Shown piece after piece: positions 1 through 7,113 of a DNA stretch of 49,833 bases. Numbering within the stretch: the stretch's first letter is position 1; every line of letters starts with the position of its first letter. Origin of the DNA: Thiorhodococcus mannitoliphagus (lineage in GTDB: Bacteria > Pseudomonadota > Gammaproteobacteria > Chromatiales > Chromatiaceae); contig NZ_JAAIJR010000032.1 of NCBI RefSeq assembly GCF_010915725.1, forward strand, positions 1-49,833, in the 5' to 3' direction. The notes beneath the pieces were generated by a model. The model ran no database searches and was not told the DNA's origin. It saw nothing but the letters and a program-made list of their open reading frames with translations. The translations under genes were made by a program, and so were the position numbers.

Positions 1-90
1 CATGCGTTTTCGTATTAAAGGAACCGGATCGTGAAACCGCGCCTGGTTGATCTCCGCTTTATCCTGCTCAGAAAATTGACAATGATACAT
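1..90 (-). CDS. Possible 5' end of an IS630-like transposase gene, cut by window edge
   Basis: An ATG at 90 (reading leftwards) opens 30 codons that run off the window without a stop. The residues include ARFHDPVPLIRKRM, which resembles the N-terminus of IS630-family transposases, where an Arg-rich segment precedes the helix-turn-helix. The surrounding 340 bp is clearly more AT-rich than the rest of the window, which fits mobile DNA. No terminal inverted repeat could be recognised to the right, so whether the element is intact is unknown. The family call rests on a short stretch and is tentative. Confidence 0.45.
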   Translation of the reverse strand, partial: MYHCQFSEQDKAEINQARFHDPVPLIRKRM

Positions 91-342
91 AATATGAAAT
101 AGGCTCTTGACTTTTATAAATACCGGTTATAGCCATTTAATATAACTTCAGACAGAGATTGCTCTTGCCTCCGCACAACCAAAGCTTTGACTGTACAAGG
201 ATGCCTAGTTATCAAATAAGATGACTGCAAGCGATCGGCAATATAGTAATTATAAAAATCGCATTTTATTGCTATAGCGAGTATACCAAGAAATAAAGAA
301 CTCGCATTATTGACTCTTCAAGCACTATTGACTCTTCACGCA
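91..342. other. AT-rich gene-free stretch at left edge
   Basis: No credible reading frame is seen. The composition is AT-rich, with runs such as TATAAATACC, in contrast to the GC-rich genes that follow. It lies between the transposase-like fragment and the 3' end of the beta-barrel gene, and its last part is the 18-bp tandem array. It probably marks the border of inserted DNA. Confidence 0.5.
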
Positions 343-357
343 CTATTGACTCTTCAA
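304..357. repeat. Three tandem 18-bp units across the stop of the beta-barrel gene
   Basis: The unit GCACTATTGACTCTTCAA occurs three times head to tail at 304-321, 322-339 and 340-357. The first differs at one position (T for C) and the second at its last base. The period is six codons, so on the minus strand the stop codon TAG of the barrel gene (343-345) is repeated in frame at each unit. The array looks like a duplication of the gene's last codons beyond its end. Confidence 0.9.
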
Positions 358-1560
358 ACTAGACCAGCGCGAGAGTGGGTCGCGAGGCATTGAATAGCGC
401 AGACTGAGATAGACCGCATTTGAAGCCGCACCCTTTTCGCGATCATCGTATTTCTGCCAGCGATAGCGATAGCTCAAATCGACTGACAAAGCCTCAGTCA
501 GTTTGTGGCGAAGCCTAGGGATGAGTGACAGGTAGTCACGGTCATAGCCAGAGGACTCACCATCAGGCGCTCTATTCCGATAGCCTCTCGCACTGAACAG
601 AAAACTCCATCTTGGAGCAAGCTCATAGTCGATCGAAGCCTCCAATGCGGTCGTATCCAGCAAGGTTCCGCTACTGCTCGGCACAAGCGACCGATCGGCA
701 CCTAGCCGAAGCAGTCCTCGATCGAACGACTTCTTCAACTCCAGTTGGAAAAGCGGCCCGGAGTTCTCCGTTTCCTCAATTCCGAATAGAGTCGGCGTCT
801 CTGCGTTCGTATTACGCAAACCAGCCAAAGTACTGAGCGACATGCTTTCAGAGAGCAAATAGTCGGCACCAATCTCGACACCGAGGCTATTCGATGCCGT
901 ATCAACTTGGTCCGCATCGTATTTCGCATAGCTAGCGCGCCCAAAGGTCGTCGCCCGCTCGCTCCAGGCATAGATCAGCGTCAGATCCGCAGTCGTGAAG
1001 CTATAGTTGAATAGCGGAATGAGTTCGACATCTTCATAGCTGACCTCTTGATAGCTCAGGCCAGCCCGCGCGTCCAGCCTAGAGGTCATCTTGTAACTCC
1101 AAGAGGGCCTAACCGAAACGCGTTCACGCCTCTTATTGACCTGCACCAGACCTGAGGTCGCGACCTCACTGGTCAAGGTCGAATCATAGTCGAAGCTCGC
1201 ATCCAGCCCGAGACGACTTAGGCCCCACTGATATGCGCTGGTGAAACCCAGCGCTGCGTCCGTCTGATCGAGATCGGACGCCTCCGCGTAGCTGCGCGCA
1301 ACAACCTCCCCACGCAGGCCGATCTCGGAGACCTCGGATCGACGACCGGCCTCGACTTCGGCGGTCGCGATCCCACTCGAAGAGCTGATGGGATCCACAA
1401 CGCTCAAGCGCACATTGTCATCGTAACGGACTTCCAGCGAGGCCTGCGGCTCCAGGTACCATTGCTCGGCGTAGACCAGGGTCGACATCGGCATCAAGAA
1501 GCCGAGCATCGAGCACCAGCGCAGGCACCCCTTAGGAGTTACTACAGCATTCATTCCCAT
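343..1560 (-). CDS. Outer-membrane beta-barrel protein of an exopolysaccharide locus
   Basis: The 405-residue protein starts with a signal peptide that likely ends at VYA-EQ. The rest is built of alternating aromatic/hydrophobic and polar stretches, with many Tyr, Arg and Asp residues, typical of transmembrane beta strands. It ends with a strand-like segment (AVYLSLRYSM) close to the C-terminus. Such proteins of about 400 residues often accompany polysaccharide export genes and may form a secretion pore. The Wza-like lipoprotein gene lies upstream on the same strand, 358 bp away, so the two could be co-expressed. The start at 1560 has GGCGAG upstream; MNAVV at 1554 is an alternative. The exact family was not identified. 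Confidence 0.7.
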   Translation of the reverse strand: MGMNAVVTPKGCLRWCSMLGFLMPMSTLVYAEQWYLEPQASLEVRYDDNVRLSVVDPISSSSGIATAEVEAGRRSEVSEIGLRGEVVARSYAEASDLDQTDAALGFTSAYQWGLSRLGLDASFDYDSTLTSEVATSGLVQVNKRRERVSVRPSWSYKMTSRLDARAGLSYQEVSYEDVELIPLFNYSFTTADLTLIYAWSERATTFGRASYAKYDADQVDTASNSLGVEIGADYLLSESMSLSTLAGLRNTNAETPTLFGIEETENSGPLFQLELKKSFDRGLLRLGADRSLVPSSSGTLLDTTALEASIDYELAPRWSFLFSARGYRNRAPDGESSGYDRDYLSLIPRLRHKLTEALSVDLSYRYRWQKYDDREKGAASNAVYLSLRYSMPRDPLSRWSSLKSQ

Positions 1561-1681
1561 GACTGACTCGCCAATATCCTCTTGTTACGGCGCTAGCGCC
1601 TCCCTTAGCCTGGGCAACGCGAATGTCTTCTAGGCCCCTCACCGCGTCACCCAAACTGAACAATGGTCTCGCAAAGCCGAC

Positions 1682-1710
1682 CCTGCCGAGACTGAAAGGA
1701 ACTCGGCAGG
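1682..1710. other. Perfect 9-bp inverted repeat (hairpin) between export genes
   Basis: CCTGCCGAG at 1682-1690 is followed after an 11-base loop by CTCGGCAGG at 1702-1710. It lies in the 358-bp gap between the export lipoprotein gene and the barrel gene. There is no T-run on either side, so a classical intrinsic terminator is not supported; it may attenuate read-through or stabilise an mRNA end. Apart from this hairpin and the family C repeat, nothing else is seen in the gap. Confidence 0.6.
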
Positions 1711-1758
1711 CTGCTTTGCAAGCCGATTGGTCCCACGCGGCATGCGAGCGCTGCCTCC

Positions 1759-1922
1759 CTAGAATCCTTGAGGCCGCAAAATGCTTGCAGATGAGTCAAA
1801 TTTCGATGAAGCGTCCGACCATACAAGGCCGTCGGCATGGGTATCGAACCGACGATAGCGATCCCGATTCCGATAGCGATCCCGATGGCATGACTCGTCG
1901 GTCTGAGGCGAAGCCTCGCTAG
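1759..1922 (-). repeat. Family C repeat, copy 1 (164 bp, CTAG-bounded)
   Basis: This copy runs from CTAG at 1759 to CTAG at 1919-1922, inverted relative to the copies at 33703 and 42939. Shared features are a GAGGC-TTC-GCCTC mini-hairpin at one end, an internal stretch of CCGATA-like hexamers, and the conserved TGCTTGCAGATGAGTC and AATCCTTGAGG segments at the other end. Here the hexamers are degenerate (GATAGC, GATCCC, GATTCC). The terminal CTAG contains the stop codon of the export lipoprotein gene. Confidence 0.9.
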
Positions 1923-2617
1923 GGGACGACAATGACATCCCCGGCTTGGAGCTCGATGTTCTGCTCCAGTGCTTGGCCCCTATGCACCTTTTTGTAATCG
2001 AAAGGTATCGAGCGCTCCTTACCATCGACCTTCCGCAATATCTTGATCTCGCTCGCATCTGCAAAGGGGGTCAGCCCACCCGCCACCGCAAGCGCCTGCA
2101 TGACCGTGACACCTCGCGTCACAAGGGGGAAGTCTCCGGGCTTGCTGACCCGACCGATGACATAGATGCGGTTTCCCGGTATCTCTTGAAGCGTCACGGT
2201 GACGACGGGATCGGAGATGTATTTCTTGAGCCGATCCCTCAAGGTGCCGGAGAGTTCACCAACCGTGAGTCCAGCAGCGTTCAAATCGCCCGCCAAGGGA
2301 AAGGAAATGCCGCCGTCTGGACGCACCAGGACAAGCTGCTCCAAGCCCGGCTCCTGCCAGACCGACACGGCGACAACGTCCCCCGGCCTCAGCCGGTAGC
2401 TTTCGGGAGCGACACCCTCGCCCATACCGACATTGGTCGTCGCGACTGGACTTGCGACAACCTCGGACTGCCCCGGATTGGCTTCGCCGCTGTCGACAAG
2501 ATTCAAACTCTCACAGCCCGTCATGACTGACACCAGAAGCGCCAGAACCGCGACCAGGCTCAATCGAGTAAAGAAACACGACTCAAATCGACGTCCACGC
2601 TTGATCTCCGAACACAT
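1919..2617 (-). CDS. Polysaccharide export lipoprotein, Wza-like
   Basis: The 232-residue protein has a lipoprotein signal peptide with a lipobox ending at Cys35 (VMTGC). A polysaccharide-export domain follows at about 74-145 (YRLRPGDVVAVSVW, then LVRPDGGISFPLAG), then one SLBB domain at about 150-228 (YVIGRVSKPGDF, ending GDVIVVP). This is the core of the outer-membrane export channel family that works with Wzc/Wzx-type or synthase-type systems. It is shorter than E. coli Wza, as is common for single-SLBB members. The start is supported by GAGGT about 11 bases upstream. The stop codon lies inside the terminal CTAG of a family C repeat, so the last few residues may have been lost or replaced. 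Confidence 0.88.
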   Translation of the reverse strand: MCSEIKRGRRFESCFFTRLSLVAVLALLVSVMTGCESLNLVDSGEANPGQSEVVASPVATTNVGMGEGVAPESYRLRPGDVVAVSVWQEPGLEQLVLVRPDGGISFPLAGDLNAAGLTVGELSGTLRDRLKKYISDPVVTVTLQEIPGNRIYVIGRVSKPGDFPLVTRGVTVMQALAVAGGLTPFADASEIKILRKVDGKERSIPFDYKKVHRGQALEQNIELQAGDVIVVP

Positions 2618-2840
2618 CGTCCATTTACCTCAATTCACCAGGGTCAAAGTTGTGGAATTACACCATCCAAGTCCGTCTTTTTCCAGGCTCGTCGATGAGT
2701 GCGGTTCAGCCACAGAATAACTTGTTGGGAGGCTGCACGACTGAGGTGTGCAGCGCGCGCTCAGGCGAAATTCGGTCTCGATCATCACCTTGGCCCGACC
2801 GCGCAGCCGATGGGAGCGGCGCCTCTCCCGCAGCGAGAGG

Positions 2841-3761
2841 CTAGAGGTTCGCGACACCATGAGGCACATGCCCAGTTGCAACGTGCAGGCGGGCGGCCTC
2901 GCAGTGGTGAGTTTGGTCATCGAAGAAGATGTCCGCATCGAATGCGGCGAGGAAGCGCGCCTTACTCAGCCCCCCAAGGAACAAGGCCTCGTCAATGCGG
3001 ATACCCCAGGCTCGGAGCGTTCTGATGACGCGCTCGTGCGAAGGTGCGCCACGCGCTGTCACCAGCGCTGTGCGCAGCGGCGAGGCGTCGACCGGAAAGA
3101 GTGTCTGGAGCTGGTGGATTGCGGCCAGCAACCCCTTGAATGGGCCGTCGGGCAAGGGCTCGTGCGCCGCAGCCGATTCACGCTCATTGAAGACCGCAAG
3201 CCCCTGCTCACGGTAGAGTCGCTCGGCCTCGTCGGAGAAGAGCACGGCATCGCCATCGAAGGCGATCCGCAGTTGGTCGTCGTCATGCTCAGCAGCGGCG
3301 GCAGACGACGGCAGCACCGTCGCCGCCGCACAACCAGCGGCGAGAGCCAGACGAACGTCATCAGGATCCGCGGACAGAAAGAGGTGCGCCCCAAAGGCCG
3401 AGACGTAGCGGTAAGGACTCGTCCCACCGGTAAATGCGGCTCGCGAGATGTCCAGTCCATGATGGTGCGCCGAGGTGAGCACCCTGAGCCCGGTGTCCGA
3501 GCTGTTGCGCGACAGCAGGATGACCTCGACCCGCCCTCGGTCTCCAAGCGAGTCGTTCAGACTCATCAGCTTGCGGACAAGCGGGAAGGCAACGCCGGGC
3601 TCGAGGATCTCGGCCTCGTGCGCTACCTGATATTCGTAATAGGCCTGGACGCCCTCAGTCTCGAAGATGCGGTGGGACTCGGTCAAATCGAACAGGGCGC
3701 GGGAGGAGATGGCGACGATCAGCCGAACGGCCTGGGACGCTCCATTAATCTCGACGGACAT
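2841..3761 (-). CDS. Cytosolic 5'-nucleotidase (cN-I-like)
   Basis: The 306-residue protein resembles the bacterial relatives of eukaryotic cytosolic 5'-nucleotidase I, which dephosphorylate nucleoside monophosphates. Diagnostic segments are FDGDAVLFSDEAE in the middle, with the haloacid-dehalogenase-type aspartates, and DIFFDDQTHHCE near the C-terminus. Both match the conserved blocks of this family. The N-terminal LIVAISSRALFDL stretch is also typical. There is no signal peptide, so the protein is cytoplasmic. It stands alone, with about 220 bp of apparently empty DNA downstream and 74 bp to the next gene upstream. Confidence 0.85.
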   Translation of the reverse strand: MSVEINGASQAVRLIVAISSRALFDLTESHRIFETEGVQAYYEYQVAHEAEILEPGVAFPLVRKLMSLNDSLGDRGRVEVILLSRNSSDTGLRVLTSAHHHGLDISRAAFTGGTSPYRYVSAFGAHLFLSADPDDVRLALAAGCAAATVLPSSAAAAEHDDDQLRIAFDGDAVLFSDEAERLYREQGLAVFNERESAAAHEPLPDGPFKGLLAAIHQLQTLFPVDASPLRTALVTARGAPSHERVIRTLRAWGIRIDEALFLGGLSKARFLAAFDADIFFDDQTHHCEAARLHVATGHVPHGVANL

Positions 3762-3835
3762 ATGATCTCAGCGGACATAAAGTGGCAGCCGACCCGGCCG
3801 TCTGCCCCGACGGCATCTGGCTTCGAGGTAAGCGG

Positions 3836-4366
3836 CTACCAAGGCATGAACCAGTTCATGAACTGCATGGGACGGCCAATGTTCTGATTCATCACGGCCA
3901 TGTCATGCCGCATTGAGGATGTCGAAAGCGTCATATTCTGCATCGCGCGATCCATGTCCTGAATGCTCACCAACATCGGCTCTAAGGCATTGACGTCGCG
4001 GGCCATGGAATTGACGCTGACGGTCATGGTCCTGACGTTGGAACTCATTTGCGAAATGTTGTCAGAGATCGATTGCATGTTGCTCGCCATGACAGTCATG
4101 TTGGTATCCACGCTGATGGCGAGATAGTGGACGTCTTTGGCGAGACTGAAGACGAGATAAAACCCGTAGGCGGCAAGGATGATGAAGGCGAACAGGCTGG
4201 GGTAGACGATCAACTCCCAGCGCTTGGCGCTGGTCTCAAACGCCTGGGACAGGCGATCAATCGCATAGGCATTGACCTGTGAATCCGCAGCTTCGATGCT
4301 CGAAGAATCGTCCTCCGGGCGACCTCGAGGCGCTCCCCCAGAGGTCAGATTCTCATTGTCCGCCAT
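3836..4366 (-). CDS. Small membrane protein with long coiled-coil tail
   Basis: No family was recognised for this 176-residue protein. It has a polar N-terminus of about 50 residues, one transmembrane segment at about 52-76 (YPSLFAFIILAAYGFYLVF), then a Met/Ser/Asn-rich helical region with heptad-like spacing and repeated MxxxM patterns. It ends with the aromatic MNQNIGRPMQFMNWFMPW tail. It lies downstream of the ParA-like ATPase gene on the same strand with a 184-bp gap. That suggests, without proving, that it anchors or responds to the ATPase. Methyl-accepting-like coiled coils or phage holin-like proteins are less likely because signature motifs are missing. Confidence 0.65.
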   Translation of the reverse strand: MADNENLTSGGAPRGRPEDDSSSIEAADSQVNAYAIDRLSQAFETSAKRWELIVYPSLFAFIILAAYGFYLVFSLAKDVHYLAISVDTNMTVMASNMQSISDNISQMSSNVRTMTVSVNSMARDVNALEPMLVSIQDMDRAMQNMTLSTSSMRHDMAVMNQNIGRPMQFMNWFMPW

Positions 4367-4550
4367 GATCGTGTCTGCGTTTCATCGTTGGATTCGTCTG
4401 TCAGTACAGCTGGACGAAACGACCAAGCGACTGATGTTGCCTCGGAGCTTAACAGAATGGTCAAGCCGATCAAGAAAGTTGGACGCTATGGCATCGTCTG
4501 AGATCCAGGCAGCTGAAGTAAAGTTGGACGCCTTGCCGGCACCGCGTCGG

Positions 4551-5183
4551 TTAGCCAACGAGGTGGGGGTAGAGCGCCGCCGTAAGGGCCAGGAATTCAC
4601 GTGCCGCCTTACCGCGAGGCTCCAGCTCGAACACGGCCAGCCCCTCACTGAAGGAGCGCCGAAAGACCGTCCGCTGACACAATCTCGGCTTGATGAATCT
4701 GAGAACCGGCAGTGACACCAGTGCCGCCGCGGCCTCGTTGGTTTCCTGAACCGCATGGTGCGTATCGCCACGGTTGATCAAACCGACGATCTCCGGCGGC
4801 GAATCCCGCTCGATCGCCGAGATCATCTTAATGAAGCGCTGCGTCGACCAGATATCGGCCTGAGAGGGCGGCACCGGCACGACGACGCGATCGCAGAGCG
4901 AGATGGCGTGCCTCAAGCTCTCCATATCGGCGGTGCCGACATCGACCAGGGTCTCATCGGCGTCCCGCAGCCTTTCCTGCGTCAAGGCAGCCTTGTCTTT
5001 CACTTCAAGAATCGGATTGAAGCGCTCCTCTTTGCGGACCTCAACGACATCCGTCAACGTAGCCTGCGGATCCGCATCGACGAGCAAGACCCGAGCCTCG
5101 GCCATCGCGAGCCAGACCGCCAGGTTGAACGTCAGGGTGCTCTTTCCCGAGCCGCCCTTGAGACTGGCAATGATCGTGATCAT
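4551..5183 (-). CDS. Orphan ParA/MinD-family ATPase
   Basis: The 210-residue protein begins with a deviant Walker A motif (KGGSGKST, signature Lys9 and Lys14), followed by VLLVDADPQ (Walker A') and VVVPVPPSQAD in the Walker B/switch region. This is the pattern of ParA-type ATPases that form dynamic, nucleotide-gated gradients on DNA or membrane. No ParB gene lies beside it, so it is an orphan. The likely partner is the membrane coiled-coil protein encoded downstream. It is not the chromosomal ParA, which sits with parB and gidB in most relatives. Cargo is unknown. Confidence 0.88.
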   Translation of the reverse strand: MITIIASLKGGSGKSTLTFNLAVWLAMAEARVLLVDADPQATLTDVVEVRKEERFNPILEVKDKAALTQERLRDADETLVDVGTADMESLRHAISLCDRVVVPVPPSQADIWSTQRFIKMISAIERDSPPEIVGLINRGDTHHAVQETNEAAAALVSLPVLRFIKPRLCQRTVFRRSFSEGLAVFELEPRGKAAREFLALTAALYPHLVG

Positions 5184-5367
5184 CTTGCGCTTTCCATCAA
5201 GTTGCGAATCGTCCCAAGTGCAGATCGCCGTGCCATGTCAGCAGCCCGATAATGGCGCGGCGCTCCCAGCGCGAAATTAGACACATTGCGCCAGCCGCCT
5301 GCCGGACCGGGCACTCAAAATCGATCCACGGCAGGCGAAGCGCCGGGGCGAGGCCGCGCGCCAATCG

Positions 5368-6135
5368 CTAGCGCTGCGGCGGCTGCTCCATCTTGGTGTA
5401 GTCCGCCGGCACTTGGAACAGGCCGTCGGGCTGACTTCCGATCTGGATATTGTCCAGCTCGCGCACAAAGCCACCGGGAAACTCCTCACGTACCGACAGC
5501 TTCAGCTCAGGGTCGTACCACTGGAAGGTCTGAACCGGCTGCTTGTCGGGCACAGTGGTCGTCATCTGCCACTTTTCCACAGATCGACCGCCGATGGTCT
5601 CCGAGCCCAGCATCGCCAACTCCATCGCTTGACCATTCGGCATCTGATACTTGAGCGGCAAGCCGCGCTCCACATCGATCCATTGCACCCCGGTTGCGCT
5701 CTGACCATCACGCTCAACCACCATTTCCCACTTGATCGCCGGCCGGCCAGCCACCTCTTCCTGCCCCACCTTGCGACAAGTGAGGCCAGGCACGCCTTCG
5801 CAGGGACTTGTTTCCGCTGAAGGCGGCGACATGGGAGCCTCAGTCTTCGAGTCCGCGGGAATGGGGCGCTCCATGTAACCCTTCTGCTCCGGAAAGAGAA
5901 TCCACTCCATCCCCTTTTCCTGGTCAGTAATGCGGACCATCTCGAGACCTTGCTGCGACATTTCCACCCGCATGCGGTCATCACCGACGAACATCTTGCC
6001 CGTGGTCGACTCGCCATCAGGTCCTCGGCTGACCATGTCCGCCGAAAACTCCACACCGGCGATCTCCGCCTGCGCCGAAACCGTCAAGGCCGCGCCCAAA
6101 ACAGCCGCCAACTGCAGTCGCTTATGGATTCTCAT
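5368..6135 (-). CDS. Exported DUF4412-like protein
   Basis: The 255-residue protein has a signal peptide (MRIHKRLQLAAVLGAALTVS, cleavage near AQA-EI). The rest is a beta-rich domain with repeated patterns such as GKMFVGDDRMRVEM, GVQWIDVERGLPLKYQM and FQVPADYTKM. These resemble the periplasmic DUF4412/LolA-like fold, where similar strands describe a lipid-binding half-barrel. One disulfide is possible (Cys pair in SPCEGVPGLTCRK). The open frame extends upstream to 6543, but the signal peptide fixes the start at 6135. It lies downstream of the RND genes on the same strand. The function is unknown. Confidence 0.7.
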   Translation of the reverse strand: MRIHKRLQLAAVLGAALTVSAQAEIAGVEFSADMVSRGPDGESTTGKMFVGDDRMRVEMSQQGLEMVRITDQEKGMEWILFPEQKGYMERPIPADSKTEAPMSPPSAETSPCEGVPGLTCRKVGQEEVAGRPAIKWEMVVERDGQSATGVQWIDVERGLPLKYQMPNGQAMELAMLGSETIGGRSVEKWQMTTTVPDKQPVQTFQWYDPELKLSVREEFPGGFVRELDNIQIGSQPDGLFQVPADYTKMEQPPQR

Positions 6136-6253
6136 GCTAAGGATTCCCCTCGTGTCGTCTCTTTGTGGTGGATGTTCGCTTGGATTCTTCCATCTCGCTG
6201 GTGCCAATGAGGTGCATCCGGCGGCGCGGCGCCGCGACGCCACATCTGCAATC

Positions 6254-7036
6254 TTAACGGGATCGCCACGGGGAATATTGATTTGGCGGCGACCCAACCG
6301 CGCCAGACATGGAGTCGAAGAGATTCGGCGTCCACTGCGGCTCTTGTGGGAGATCCTGAGACTCCTCTTTCCAAGGCCGCCAATGTGTCTCGGACTCGAC
6401 GGCCTGCTGCTCGTTCGGCGCCAGCGGCCGAAAGCGATATTGATCACCCCAAGGCGCGCCGCGCGACCTGGCCGCAGGCAGAGAGGGATCGCCACGGAAC
6501 CGAAACCGGGAATCCTTTCGCTCAGGCTGATTGATCCCGCCATAGCTCGGCGTTCGGCTCAGATCCAGTTCGATCTCCGGACCCTGATTCGAGCCAAACC
6601 CCTGCTTCCCGAAAGCCTCCCTAGGATCACCATAGGCACCGCCTGACCAGTCCTGATAGCGGCTCGGGGCTGGCCGCTCAAAACCCGCCTCGTACGGCGA
6701 TCTGGGCTGACCAAAGCGCCGCTCGGAAGACGCCCGCTCATCCGGCACCGAATAGAGGTCGCCTCGTCCATCCCGCCAGTCGGTCGCCTCCCCGCCGTAG
6801 CCACCTGACGCAAACGACCGGGCACTTGGGTCATAAGGCGCCTCTTCAGGCCCGAAGCGCCAGGTCTGGGCCGAATCATCCGGCGGACGCCAGCCAGCCT
6901 CACTGCCCCATTGGGCCTCTAGAGTCGACACCAGCACGCCATTGATCAAGAGCACCAGGCTTGCTTTGCCAAGCCAAGAGCACCGGCAAAACCTTGTGAA
7001 CAGAGACTGGAGGGAGGTCGGCCGAACTCCGCGCAT
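6254..7036 (-). CDS. Exported low-complexity Gly/Pro/Arg-rich protein
   Basis: No known domain was recognised in this 260-residue protein. A hydrophobic N-terminal segment (LGKASLVLLINGVLVSTLEA) looks like a signal peptide or anchor. The rest is rich in Gly, Pro, Arg, Ser, Trp and Tyr with no predicted core, including YGGEATDWRDGRGD and PSRYQDWSGGAYGD. It is probably intrinsically disordered and exported. The ATG at 7036 is used because the upstream alternative is a TTG; no clear ribosome site is seen. It lies 77 bp after the RND permease gene on the same strand, so it may belong to that operon. Confidence 0.6.
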   Translation of the reverse strand: MRGVRPTSLQSLFTRFCRCSWLGKASLVLLINGVLVSTLEAQWGSEAGWRPPDDSAQTWRFGPEEAPYDPSARSFASGGYGGEATDWRDGRGDLYSVPDERASSERRFGQPRSPYEAGFERPAPSRYQDWSGGAYGDPREAFGKQGFGSNQGPEIELDLSRTPSYGGINQPERKDSRFRFRGDPSLPAARSRGAPWGDQYRFRPLAPNEQQAVESETHWRPWKEESQDLPQEPQWTPNLFDSMSGAVGSPPNQYSPWRSR

Positions 7037-7113
7037 CAAAACACACCATCGCCGCCTCGGATGGGCCCCAGGCCTTTCAGCCAGACAAGGCGTGCCCTCA
7101 GAGGCGAAGCATC

